A stretch of DNA of 64,000 nucleotides from Candidatus Flexifilum breve (GTDB taxonomy: Bacteria > Chloroflexota > Anaerolineae > Aggregatilineales > Phototrophicaceae): assembly GCA_016717205.1 (NCBI GenBank), contig JADKGC010000002.1, forward strand, positions 1,116,001 to 1,180,000, in the 5' to 3' direction. The translations under genes were made by a program, and so were the position numbers. This document shows positions 42,250 through 50,237 of this stretch, piece after piece. The first letter of the stretch is position 1. Each line of letters starts with the position of its first letter. The notes below the pieces were generated by a model. It was not told the DNA's origin, made no database searches, and worked only from the letters and a program-made list of their open reading frames with translations.

Positions 42250-43160
42250 CGGGCGATCTGCTGCGCGGCGGCGCGACCGTCGCCGATCTGCTGGTCGAGG
42301 CGCTTGGCGCGGTAATCGCTGCCCGCTAAGGCCACGCCTGCGGGCAGGCGGCTTTCAATCATGTCCATGACCGCGCCGTGCTCCGGCAAATAACGCGTGA
42401 GCGGATCGCCCTCCGGCCAGTACGCCGCCCATTCGACCACGGGCGGCGCGGGGATCGCCGCCTTCACTCGGTCGAGCGCGGCTTCCGGCGTCTTGATCGC
42501 TTCGTCCAGGCGCACACCGACGCGCACCAGCACGTGATCGGCGGGGACGCGTTCCGGCAGTGTATAACTCTCTACGAATTTGAAACCATTCAACGGCGGC
42601 AGCGTCGGTAAATCCGCTTGACGATAGCCCAGGGAGACGCGCACCACCGGATCGTAGCGGTAATCCAGCAGCGCCAGCGCAATTTCGGGATCGAGCGAGT
42701 ACAGCATGTGTTCGGTAAAGCGGGCGGGCGCGGTGACGATCACGGCGCGGGCGTCGAGCATCAGCCCGTTTTCGAGACACACGCCGAAACGGTCGGCGTC
42801 CAGCGGACCAAGGCTGCTCACGGCCATGCGCCGCATGATCGGCGCGGTGAGTTTCGCGGCGAGCGCGTCGACCAGCGTTTGCGTGCCAGCGCGGAAGTAG
42901 ACGAGTTCGCCGTCGCGGTAGCGGCCATACGCGATGAGTGCGTCCTCAAGTCCGAGTTCCGACAGGAAATCCCAATCGCCGTATTTCTCAAGCAGGAACG
43001 CGCTGCCATCCAGCGTGAAACCGTCGCGCCGCTCGGTGACGATACTCCCGCCGAAGCGTTTCTTGACTTCGATCAGCGTGTAGGGGATGCGCTGGCGTTC
43101 CAACTCCCACGCCGCCGCCAACCCGGTCAACCCGCCGCCGATGATTACCACATTTGCCAT
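42234..43160 (-). CDS. FAD-dependent amine oxidase-like / protoporphyrinogen-oxidase-like protein (short)
   Basis: 308 residues. N-terminal FAD motif VVIIGGGLTGLAAAWELERQRIPYTLIE, followed by KKRFGGSIVTERRDGFTLDGSAFLLE, as in HemY-like protoporphyrinogen oxidases. The substrate domain is shortened (family ~450 residues) but the C-terminal VALAGSDYRAKRLDQQIGDGRAAAQQIARY FAD contact region is intact, so it looks like a compact member rather than a truncation. No haem genes adjoin it. Convergent overlap with 41740-42249. Confidence 0.88.
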   Translation of the reverse strand: MANVVIIGGGLTGLAAAWELERQRIPYTLIEVKKRFGGSIVTERRDGFTLDGSAFLLEKYGDWDFLSELGLEDALIAYGRYRDGELVYFRAGTQTLVDALAAKLTAPIMRRMAVSSLGPLDADRFGVCLENGLMLDARAVIVTAPARFTEHMLYSLDPEIALALLDYRYDPVVRVSLGYRQADLPTLPPLNGFKFVESYTLPERVPADHVLVRVGVRLDEAIKTPEAALDRVKAAIPAPPVVEWAAYWPEGDPLTRYLPEHGAVMDMIESRLPAGVALAGSDYRAKRLDQQIGDGRAAAQQIARYITS

Positions 43161-43169
43161 GCCGAGACC

Positions 43170-43245
43170 TCAAGGACTGAGGACTAAGGACTGAGGACTG
43201 AGAAATACAAGCACCATTGGCACTCAGTCCTCAGTCCTCGCACCT
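43170..43245. repeat. GGACTGAGGACT tandem/inverted repeat
   Basis: AGGACTGAGGACTAAGGACT and its continuation (about 43173-43201), then the inverted ACTCAGTCCTCAGTCCT (about 43220-43238). Foldback sequence between two minus-strand genes; no T-run. Confidence 0.6.
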
Positions 43246-43258
43246 CAATCCTATCTTT

Positions 43259-44470
43259 TTAAGCGCCAAACTTCTGGAAGCGGCTGGCGTGACCCAACGC
43301 CAACTGCATCAAATCGACCGCGGGGAACTGCCCCAGCGTGCCGTTGACGCAGTCGCGTTCGCCGAAGCCCTGCACGCGACCGGGCATGGCCGTGCGCGCC
43401 CACAGGATCGTCGGGACGGGGTGCCAGCTGTGCGCCTTGTAGGCGGCAGGCGTGGAGTGATCGCCCGTGATGATGATCACGTCCGGGTTGAGCGCCAGCA
43501 GCTTGGGCAGTTGGCGGTCGACTTCTTCGATGATCTGCACCTTGGCATCAAAGTTGCCATCTTCGCCGCGGCTGTCGGTGTACTTGACGTGGCAGAACAC
43601 AAAGTCGTGCTGATTCCACACTTCCGCGACCTTGTTGAATTCGTCTTCGATGGTGTCGTGCGCATCGGTCTCGATGATGTTCATGCCGACGAGACGGCTG
43701 ACGCCCTTATACATTGGGTACACGGCGACGCAGGCCGCATTCAGCTTGTAGACTTCGCTGTACTTGGGCAGGTTCGGGTCGGTGGCGACGCCGCGCAGCG
43801 TGCACATGTTGGCCGGTTCCTGACCACGCAGCACTTCTTTGGCCGCTGCCAGCCACTGATTGAGCAGGGCCGCGGTCTTTTCGCCTTCCGGAGCGCTGGC
43901 GCGCGCGGGCAGCGGCGCGAGGCCGGTCGCCTGCGGGTCGGTATCTTCGACCGCATCGCTCAAGCCGGCACCACGCAGCACGAGCGCGAAACGATAGCCC
44001 TCGCCCGCTTTGACCTGACATTCGACGCCGGGGATCTGGATCGTCTTCAGCAGTTCGACGCGCTTTTCGCCTTCTTCGGTCGAAATACGTCCCGCGCGGC
44101 GGTCGGTGATGATGCCGTTCGCGTCGACGGTGCAGAAGTTGCCGCGCACGGCGACATCGCCCGCGCCGACTTCCAGGCCGATGCCGATGGCTTCCAGCAC
44201 GCCGCGCCCGATGTCATACACAATCGGGTCGTAGCCGAACAGCGCGAGATGCGCCGGGCCGCTGCCGGGCGCGACGCCGCGCGCGACCGGGATGCTCAAA
44301 CCGGTGCTGCCTTCGCGCGCCAGCTTATCCATATTCGGGGTGTGGGCTGTTTCCAGTTCAGTCAATCCGTCTACCGTGCGCGGCAGACCGCCGAGACCAT
44401 CCATCACGAGGAGGAGGATTTTGCCGCCCTCGTCCAAGGCGAGTTTACGGGTCAAGTCAAAATTGGCCAT
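43259..44470 (-). CDS. apgM: 2,3-bisphosphoglycerate-independent phosphoglycerate mutase, ApgM type
   Basis: 403 residues from the ATG at 44470 (MANFDLTRKLALDEGGKILLLVMDGLGGLP). Alkaline-phosphatase superfamily mutase that interconverts 3- and 2-phosphoglycerate. Metal and nucleophile region: LVMDGLGG, then HTPNMDKLAREGSTGLSIPVARGVAPGSGPAHLALFGYDP; late metal ligands DAHDTIEDEF, TDSRGEDGNFDAKV and IITGDHSTPAAYKAHSWHPVP. The ApgM family is usual in archaea and Chloroflexota. The longer upstream frame overlaps the divergent lipase-like gene and is not used. Confidence 0.96.
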   Translation of the reverse strand: MANFDLTRKLALDEGGKILLLVMDGLGGLPRTVDGLTELETAHTPNMDKLAREGSTGLSIPVARGVAPGSGPAHLALFGYDPIVYDIGRGVLEAIGIGLEVGAGDVAVRGNFCTVDANGIITDRRAGRISTEEGEKRVELLKTIQIPGVECQVKAGEGYRFALVLRGAGLSDAVEDTDPQATGLAPLPARASAPEGEKTAALLNQWLAAAKEVLRGQEPANMCTLRGVATDPNLPKYSEVYKLNAACVAVYPMYKGVSRLVGMNIIETDAHDTIEDEFNKVAEVWNQHDFVFCHVKYTDSRGEDGNFDAKVQIIEEVDRQLPKLLALNPDVIIITGDHSTPAAYKAHSWHPVPTILWARTAMPGRVQGFGERDCVNGTLGQFPAVDLMQLALGHASRFQKFGA

Positions 44471-44566
44471 GTTGATGTCCTTCGTCAATACGTACAACGT
44501 CGTGCGATGATACCGCTTTCGACCCATAACCGCATATACTGAAGGAAAGACGTTAGGGGGAAAATC

Positions 44567-45421
44567 ATGACTCAGAAGATCGCAGTGGTGATCATTCACG
44601 GCATCGGCAAACCACCCGCCGACTTCGCTGACTCCTTGATCGACGAGATTACCCGGCTGTGCAGCCCCAAAACGGGCGCGGATGTGATCATTCGCCCGAT
44701 TCACTGGTCGCCGGTGCTGCAAGGCGAGGAAACGCGCCTGATTTCGCGGGTCGTCGAAGGGGGGACGCTGCGCTTTCCGCGGCTGCGCGGTTTCATGATC
44801 GACTTCATCGCGGACGCCATCGCTTACCAGATCACGCCGTTTGACCGCACCGTCTATGATTCGATCCATGGGGTCTTCGCCCGCACGCTGCGCGAACTGG
44901 CGGTCGAAGCCGGGCCGGAAGTTCCGCTGTGCATCATCGCGCACAGCCTCGGCACCATCATCACCAGCAACTACCTCTACGACCTGCAGCACCAGCATCT
45001 GATTTCGGACGAAGTGCGCGCGCAAATGGCGGTTTCACCGTTGGAACGCGGCGAAACGCTCACCCTGATGTACACGATGGGCAGCCCGATTGCGCTGTGG
45101 AGCATGCGCTACCCGGAATTCGGCAAACCGATCATGTTTCCGCCGCCCGAACTGAGCATCCATTACCCCGATATCCCCTACGAGTGGGTAAATCTGTATG
45201 ACCCCGACGATGTGGTCGGCTATCCGCTCAAGACGCTGAACGAGCAGTACGGTCAGGTTGTGACCGAAGACCGTGAGGTGAACGTCGGCAATCTACTGGA
45301 ACAGTGGACGCCGATCTCACACTTGCGCTACTGGGGCGACATGGACGTGATTCGCCCCATTGCCGATCAAATCGTCAAGGTGTGGGAATATCTGAATCCG
45401 GAGCATGCGGAGAAGCGATAG
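44567..45421 (+). CDS. Alpha/beta-hydrolase-fold lipase-like protein
   Basis: 284 residues, no signal peptide. Opens with KIAVVIIHGIGKPPADFADS, the HG oxyanion strand of lipase-like hydrolases. The nucleophile elbow is IAHSLGT (GxSxG-like with Ala first), with LYTMGSPIALW after it. DPDDVVGYP may carry the acid and PISHLRYW the His. Related proteins are annotated as hypothetical or DUF676-like esterases. Substrate unknown. Divergent from apgM with about 96 bases between. Confidence 0.8.
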   Translation: MTQKIAVVIIHGIGKPPADFADSLIDEITRLCSPKTGADVIIRPIHWSPVLQGEETRLISRVVEGGTLRFPRLRGFMIDFIADAIAYQITPFDRTVYDSIHGVFARTLRELAVEAGPEVPLCIIAHSLGTIITSNYLYDLQHQHLISDEVRAQMAVSPLERGETLTLMYTMGSPIALWSMRYPEFGKPIMFPPPELSIHYPDIPYEWVNLYDPDDVVGYPLKTLNEQYGQVVTEDREVNVGNLLEQWTPISHLRYWGDMDVIRPIADQIVKVWEYLNPEHAEKR

Positions 45422-45425
45422 GCGA

Positions 45426-46067
45426 TCAGCCCGCCTGATAGATCGCGGCGGCAATGTCGCTGAGCAGGGTCGCCATGAAGCCCATCGCGGGGCAAGCCAG
45501 CGCCGGGTCGTAGGCATAGACCACGCCGTCGCGCAGGCGCACCTGCAAGCCAAAGCGTCCGTAGATGTGCGTGAGGAGGTTGATTTCCCAAACCTCGCGT
45601 TCAGCATAGGGATATAAATGCACGGTTTGGGATAATTTGATGGAACTGTGCAGCCAATTCGCGTAGATCGCCTCGAACGGCTGCGGCGTTTGCCGGGACG
45701 CCCGCGCGCGGATGAGATCGTAGATCAGCGCTTGCAGCATATCGTGCATGCCCGCCGTCGCGAAGTCGATCTCGATCTCTTTGAGATGCACGACCGGATT
45801 GATCTGGAGCAGCTTACTGCGAAAGAGTGTGGCGAGGTCGGTGACCTCGGTCATCCACGCGCTGAGCGGACGGGGTGCGCGGATCGCTTCCAGCAGGGCG
45901 GCGCGCAAAATATTCAGCTCCGCGCCTGCGTTTTCGATGCTGCCCAACCCGGTGAAGTCTTTTGGCTCGAACTGATTGACGCCGAAGGTCTCCGGCAGTT
46001 CATAGGTCTGCCGAAACTGCTTGATCGGCGTAAAATCGCGTACTGCGCCCTCGATGACGAACTGCAT
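45426..46067 (-). CDS. Hypothetical soluble protein
   Basis: 213 residues from the ATG at 46067 (MQFVIEG), chosen because GGACGGAG lies six bases upstream. No signal, span or recognised domain; mainly helical in the middle (AELNILRAALLEAIRA, MHDMLQALIYDLIRARA), with an ending LACPAMGFMATLLSDIAAAIYQAG. Convergent with the lipase-like gene (4-base gap) and divergent from dnaN. Function unknown. Confidence 0.7.
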   Translation of the reverse strand: MQFVIEGAVRDFTPIKQFRQTYELPETFGVNQFEPKDFTGLGSIENAGAELNILRAALLEAIRAPRPLSAWMTEVTDLATLFRSKLLQINPVVHLKEIEIDFATAGMHDMLQALIYDLIRARASRQTPQPFEAIYANWLHSSIKLSQTVHLYPYAEREVWEINLLTHIYGRFGLQVRLRDGVVYAYDPALACPAMGFMATLLSDIAAAIYQAG

Positions 46068-46238
46068 GCTCATCTCCGTCCCTGTGCCGCGCAAACTATA
46101 ATCCATAATGCACGATTGGGATATAGATCTTTTGGAACAACTCGCGCCGCTATCGTTTGGCCGACTGCCCGTCAGCGCGTTGGACCGATCGTCTGACGGC
46201 AGGCGGGCACGGCGCGTGCAAATTTCCCGTAATTTCGC

Positions 46239-46244
46239 TATAAT
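46239..46244 (+). promoter_or_regulatory. -10-like box upstream of dnaN
   Basis: TATAAT in an AT-rich stretch 42 bases ahead of the dnaN start. No good -35 at 16-18 bases (GTGCAA), so the call is weak. Confidence 0.35.
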
Positions 46245-46285
46245 TCATACAAATTTTCAACTCAACAGACCGGAGCAGAGCGCAC

Positions 46286-47365
46286 ATGCGCGTTTCGATT
46301 TTACAAGATCAGCTTGCCAGAGGGTTAAGTATTGTTAGCAAGGCGGTCGATTCGCGCCCGACACTGCCCGTTCTGGCGAACGTCCTGCTCATGACGGAGG
46401 ACGCCCGCTTGAAGCTCGTCGCGACCAATCTGGAGATGAGCATCACCACCTATATTGGCGCCAAAGTGGATCGCCCCGGCGCGATCACGCTGCCCGCCAA
46501 GACCTTCGCCGAACTGGTCAACAACCTGTCGCCGGAACGCGTCGATCTCATTCTCGACACCGCGACGCAAACGGTCAATGTGCGCTGCGGCACAACCAAT
46601 TCCAACATCAAGGGCATCGCCGCGACCGAATTCCCGCCCGTGCCGGAAAGCCAGGACCCGGATGTGGTGCTGCCTGCCAAGACCTTCAAATCGATGATCA
46701 TGCAGACGGTGTACGCAGCGGCGCGCGAAGAAGCGCGTCCGATCCTCACCGGGCTGTATACCGAATTCTCCGGCGACGTGATCACGATGGCATCCGCGGA
46801 TGGCTATCGCCTTGCGGTGCGCACGGCGCGCCTCGACGAGCGTGTGCCGAAAAATCGCGTGATGGTCATCCCCGCCAAGACGATGGCGGAAGTGGCCCGC
46901 GTGATTACCGACGAGGACAAAGAGATCGGCATCACCCTGCCGGAAGGCCGCGACGGCGTGATGTTCTACTACGAGAGCACCGTAATTACATCGCAGCTCC
47001 TCGAAGGCAAGTTCCCCGACTTCGGCGCGATCATCCCCAAGACCTAGGAGATTTTCGCGCGGGATAGCAACTTCAGCGCGCGTATCTACATCAAGCCTGC
47101 CAACAGCCCCAGCGAACCCGGCGAGGTGATGATCGTGGGGCGCAGCGCGGAACGCGGCGACAACGAAGGCATGATCGATGCGGCGGTCGAAGGCGAGTCG
47201 ATGGAAGTGGCGTTCAACATCCGCTACCTGATCGACGTGCTCAATGTGGTTGACAGCGAGCGTGTAATTCTGGAGAGCAACGGCGCGGCGCATCCCGGCG
47301 TCATTCGCCCCGAAGGGCGCGACGACTTTGTGAGCGTCATCATGCCGATGAGCTTGAATCGGTAG
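46286..47365 (+). pseudogene. dnaN: DNA polymerase III beta clamp, disrupted by in-frame TAG and apparent deletion
   Basis: Beta sliding clamp. Residues 1-253 (MRVSILQDQLARGLSIVSKAV to FPDFGAIIPKT) are normal domains I, II and early III. A TAG at 47045-47047 follows, and the same frame continues EIFARDSNFSARIYIKP to VSVIMPMSLNR at 47365. Between IPK and IFARD, clamps normally have about 20 residues (a YxTR...LLxACK-like segment) that are absent here. The TAG fits the junction of an in-frame deletion of about 60 bp. dnaN is essential, so this is an assembly error, or another intact copy exists. Unpaired with dnaA. Confidence 0.85.
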
Positions 47366-47418
47366 GCGTGGGTTTCTTGTTGAGCTTTTTCTTTGCCTGA
47401 GTTCCTTTCGAAAACGTG

Positions 47419-47905
47419 CGATGACTGCTTTGTCGTTGGTGTAAGCGTCAATTTGCCATCAAACGTAGGAAAGGAAAACAGCAATGCAAGAAGGATTCAC
47501 AGTGCTTCAAGGAAAATCAGGAAAGTGGTATGGATTTCTGGTTTATCCAATGGGTACAAGCTTCAAAGAAGTAGGTGCTGTGTATGTATTCACCCGAGCC
47601 GCTCGCAACAGTCAGGGCGGATACATACACAACATCGTCTACGTCGGACAAACAGGCGAGCTAGGAACTCGTCTGTCTAGTCACCATAAGAAAACGTGCA
47701 TCGAACGTCACGGGGCAAACAGAATCTGCGTTCGAGTCACAAACACTGTGGAGGAGCGGGTGAAGATCGAAGCCGATTTGTGCGCCGCTTATCAGCCTCC
47801 ATGCAATGAGTTGCTTCGTTAGTTAGACAATCGGTCACAACGAAACCCGTTAGGGTAAAATCTTTGTGAGCTAACCTGCTTACACCAACGACAAAGCAGT
47901 CATCG
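47419..47905. mobile_element. GIY-YIG cassette with 28-bp perfect inverted repeats
   Basis: Identical 28-base arms in opposite orientation at 47419-47446 and 47878-47905 (outer bases CGATGACTGC, inner GTGTAAGC) enclose 431 bases holding one GIY-YIG gene and its AT-rich flanks. Two more outer bases match after one mismatch. No transposase. Arms this long and exact around one gene point to a small mobile cassette or a foldback element; mobility is inferred. No clear target duplication is seen. Confidence 0.6.
47484..47822 (+). CDS. GIY-YIG-type nuclease domain protein
   Basis: 112 residues. A variant GIY-YIG motif: GAVYVFTRAARN then IVYVGQTGELGTRLSSHH, with the catalytic Arg in TRL, and a late EADLCAAYQPPCNE with the metal-binding Glu. 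The first tripeptide is A-V-Y for GIY and V-Y-V-G for YIG, acceptable in the family. The short size fits a stand-alone nuclease. Lower GC than its neighbours and enclosed by 28-bp inverted repeats. The ATG has GGAAAAC upstream (AAAGGAAAACAGC). Biological role unknown; homing-like mobility is plausible. Confidence 0.8.
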   Translation: MQEGFTVLQGKSGKWYGFLVYPMGTSFKEVGAVYVFTRAARNSQGGYIHNIVYVGQTGELGTRLSSHHKKTCIERHGANRICVRVTNTVEERVKIEADLCAAYQPPCNELLR

Positions 47906-47930
47906 TACTTTGCATTATAACATTGGTATG

Positions 47931-47972
47931 CAAATGCACCACTTGTTACCTATATAGCAAGTGGTGCATTTG
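47931..47972. repeat. 15-bp perfect hairpin (CAAATGCACCACTTG arms)
   Basis: Arms at 47931-47945 and 47958-47972 with a 12-base AT-rich loop, 25 bases outside the inverted-repeat cassette. No T-run, so not a standard terminator. It may be an inserted foldback element or part of the cassette's target region. Confidence 0.65.
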
Positions 47973-48008
47973 TATTGAATTGAGTGAAGAATACGATAAA
48001 TCGCGTCC

Positions 48009-48200
48009 CTACGAGAATTGCTTGAGGAAGGTTTCGACCTGTTCGCGGGTGACCGCAGGGAAATCATCGAGGAAAGCATCAATCGTCTCGCCCGTGGTCA
48101 AATAGTCAACCAGATTTTGGACGGGGACGCGCGTACCGTAAAACACCGGCAGTCCGCCAAGAATATCCCGATCTTCGCTGATTAAGGGGTGCTCGTTCAT
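48009..48200 (-). CDS. DUF433 antitoxin-like protein
   Basis: 63 residues. The DUF433 pattern is complete: LISEDRDILGGLPVFYGTRVPVQNLVDYLTTGETIDAFLDDFP followed by VTREQVETFLKQF, a small winged-HTH-like fold that in some genomes pairs with a PIN-like toxin. No toxin gene follows; the stop lies in a CGTCCCTACGAGAA dispersed repeat, so a partner may have been lost. Start at 48200 by family length. Confidence 0.9.
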   Translation of the reverse strand: MNEHPLISEDRDILGGLPVFYGTRVPVQNLVDYLTTGETIDAFLDDFPAVTREQVETFLKQFS

Positions 48201-48468
48201 AGCCCAAACCTCACACTCTCTCCATCTCATCATAGCATAATTCACTGTCTCTTCAGGGAGGACACCACAAGCGCGCTGCGGATTCGGCAGTACGTCATAA
48301 GCAACGTGAACAAGTGAGACGGTGGCAAGCATACACCTTCCAAGCGATTCATGTGGGGCGCGGCGAGGCATGACATTCATCCACCGCCGATGTGACCGCT
48401 GCTACTCATCCCCCACGCCGAAGCGTGCCAAAATCAATAGAAAATAGGTTCTTCCGGGAGTGATGGCG
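48201..48468. other. Intergenic region
   Basis: 268 bases. AT-richer around 48430-48455 (AAAATCAATAGAAAATAGG), which could hold the plus-strand promoter of the next gene, without firm boxes. Nothing else recognised. Confidence 0.3.
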
Positions 48469-48942
48469 ATGACCACCCAACGTTCACGGCGACCGTTCTT
48501 ATTACTCGTGCTGCTCTCCGCAGTGCTCCTCTTCACCGCTTTTGGCGGCATTTTCGGCGGTATCCAGCTCATCAATGACCCCACAGGCAGCAGCATGAAC
48601 ATGCCGCTCAGCGCGTTGGAACGCACCCCGTTCCGCGACTACACGCTCCCCGGCTATATCCTGATGTTCGTGTACGGCTTCGGCGGTGTGCTCAGCGTGT
48701 ACGGGCTGTGGACGCGGGCGCGCCTGCCCTATGACATACTCCTCAGCCACTGGACGCATGAATTCTGGGCGTGGGATACGTCGCTGCTGCTCGGCTTCGT
48801 GCTCATGATCTGGCTGACGTATCAGGTGATCTTCTACCCGGCCTTCGCGCCGATCCAGTTCGTGATGTACGGCGCGGCCATCCTGCTGATCGGCCTGCCG
48901 CTGCTCGACCCGCTGCGCGAGTATTTCCGCGAAGAGGCATAA
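48469..48942 (+). CDS. Four-span integral membrane protein of unknown function
   Basis: 157 residues from the ATG at 48469 (GGGAG 8 bases upstream; GTG at 48460 and ATG at 48463 also in frame). Four hydrophobic spans (about 10-32, 62-80, 96-118, 122-140) separate short polar loops, with a periplasmic loop holding SMNMPLSALERTPFRDY. No known family. Basic RSRR before the first span predicts a cytoplasmic N-terminus. Confidence 0.75.
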   Translation: MTTQRSRRPFLLLVLLSAVLLFTAFGGIFGGIQLINDPTGSSMNMPLSALERTPFRDYTLPGYILMFVYGFGGVLSVYGLWTRARLPYDILLSHWTHEFWAWDTSLLLGFVLMIWLTYQVIFYPAFAPIQFVMYGAAILLIGLPLLDPLREYFREEA

Positions 48943-49100
48943 TCACCTATTGCCGACCCCACCCCCGGCCCCTCCCCGAATTCAGGGAGGGGAGCAAACA
49001 ACAGCGCTCGCAATGTCTCCCCTCTCCCCGCTTGCGTGGGAGAGGGGTTGGGGGTGAGGGTGAACGCCACCTTATCCCTACAACGGCGTTTTGGTTCGGC
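48943..49100. repeat. G-run/C-run repeat
   Basis: CCCCACCCCCGGCCCCTCCCC with GAATTCAGGGAGGGG (about 48957-48994) and CTCCCCGCTTGCGTGGGAGAGGGG with GGGGGTGAGGG (about 49020-49060). Family as at 14.93 and 50.06 kb; separates convergent genes. Confidence 0.8.
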
Positions 49101-49961
49101 TTAACGACAGTTCCGCACGTAGGCGGTCACGTCATACTGCGGGCGGAAGTCGCCGTTATCCGGTCGCTGATACAATGCCAGCGCCGGATCGTTCTGCTTG
49201 TAGCTGTGGATGCTCGCGCGGGTCGCGCCGTGCATCTGAAAGCGCCGCAGCATGTCGAGCAGCACCGCGCGCCCCAACCCCAAGCGCTGAAAATCGGGAT
49301 GCACGCCGAGCGGTTCGACCTGACCCTCGTCCCCCTGCAGCCAGCCGATGCAAAACGCCACCGGGCGCCCGGTCGGATCGACGATGAACACATCGAGCTC
49401 GGGGCGATAGGCTGACATGGTCAGCGTGCGCGCCCGCCAGCTCTCCCGCATATTCTTTGAGCCGAACGCCGTCTGATGCAGATCGACATACGCCTCAACC
49501 TGTCCATTCATGGGACGCACGGCGAAACCATCCGGCAGCGGAACGGGCGCGATCGGTTCGTCGAGTGGGCGCTCGAGATGCACGATATCCCAATCGGCGT
49601 CATGCTGGAAACCGTGCGCTTCGACCAGCGGGAGGTGCGCGGCGCGTTCCGGCGTCAGGTAGACGACCAGCGGCAGTTCGTCATTCCGTTCGCGGGCGAT
49701 GGCCGTCATGCGCTCCGTCGCCCACGCGAGGATCTCCGGCAGCAGGTGATCGACTCCCGGCACAGTGGTATAGTCGAGCGTGAACCAGGGCAGTTGCAGC
49801 ATGGCGACGGCTTGCAGTTCGCCGTCACTTTCCCACAGGCGCACGTTCGCCGGGTCTTCGAGCGACCATGACGCCAGACGGTAGGGCAAATCGACGCGGT
49901 TGGCAAAACCCTGCGGATGCGCGGCGAAAAACGCGGCGATCTGCGTCAAATCAGCTGCCAT
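49101..49961 (-). CDS. Two-module GNAT-family acetyltransferase
   Basis: About 286 residues from the ATG at 49961 (GTGAGG upstream). A GTG four codons earlier (49973) would add a first strand VRPL typical of the fold and is a real alternative. The N-terminal half looks like a degenerate GNAT; the C-terminal half has the acetyl-CoA motif LGVHPDFQRLGLGRAVLLDML and the YQRPDNGDFRPQYDVTAY ending. The double-GNAT form is common in Chloroflexota. Substrate unknown. Confidence 0.88.
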   Translation of the reverse strand: MAADLTQIAAFFAAHPQGFANRVDLPYRLASWSLEDPANVRLWESDGELQAVAMLQLPWFTLDYTTVPGVDHLLPEILAWATERMTAIARERNDELPLVVYLTPERAAHLPLVEAHGFQHDADWDIVHLERPLDEPIAPVPLPDGFAVRPMNGQVEAYVDLHQTAFGSKNMRESWRARTLTMSAYRPELDVFIVDPTGRPVAFCIGWLQGDEGQVEPLGVHPDFQRLGLGRAVLLDMLRRFQMHGATRASIHSYKQNDPALALYQRPDNGDFRPQYDVTAYVRNCR

Positions 49962-49973
49962 GAGCGGCCTCAC

Positions 49974-50237
49974 TTTCGAGTTGGTGGTGCTGGCAGAAAA
50001 ATTACGGACGCTTGCAGGGGCGCACGTATAAGCGAGATGAAAAAGGTCAGATTCTGACCCCACCCCCGGCCCCTCCCCGAATTCAGGGAGGGGAGACAGC
50101 CGACTCGCCATGTCTCCCCTCTCCCCGCTTGCGTGGGAGAGGGGTTGGGGGTGAGGGGTTTTTAAGCACCCACCTGTGCATGCGCCCGAAACTAGGCGGA
50201 CCCATCGGTCTGCCCCTACCCGAGAACATTTCTTAAC
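49974..50237. repeat. G-run/C-run repeat block
   Basis: The same unit as at 48.96 kb (CCCCACCCCCGGCCCCTCC at about 50058, GAATTCAGGGAGGGG, then CCTCTCCCCGCTTGCGTGG and GGGGTTGGGGGTGAGGGG at about 50113-50152), plus a CCATCGGTCTGCCCCTAC tail near 50200. No gene seen. Confidence 0.8.

Noticed and set aside
43471..45025. Extension of apgM upstream to 45025
   Set aside because: The extra part runs antisense through the lipase-like gene and lacks similarity; the ApgM family starts at the ATG at 44470.
47045..47047. UAG recoding (readthrough) in dnaN
   Set aside because: Other genes here end in TAG normally, and the missing ~20 residues at that spot make a deletion joint the simpler explanation.
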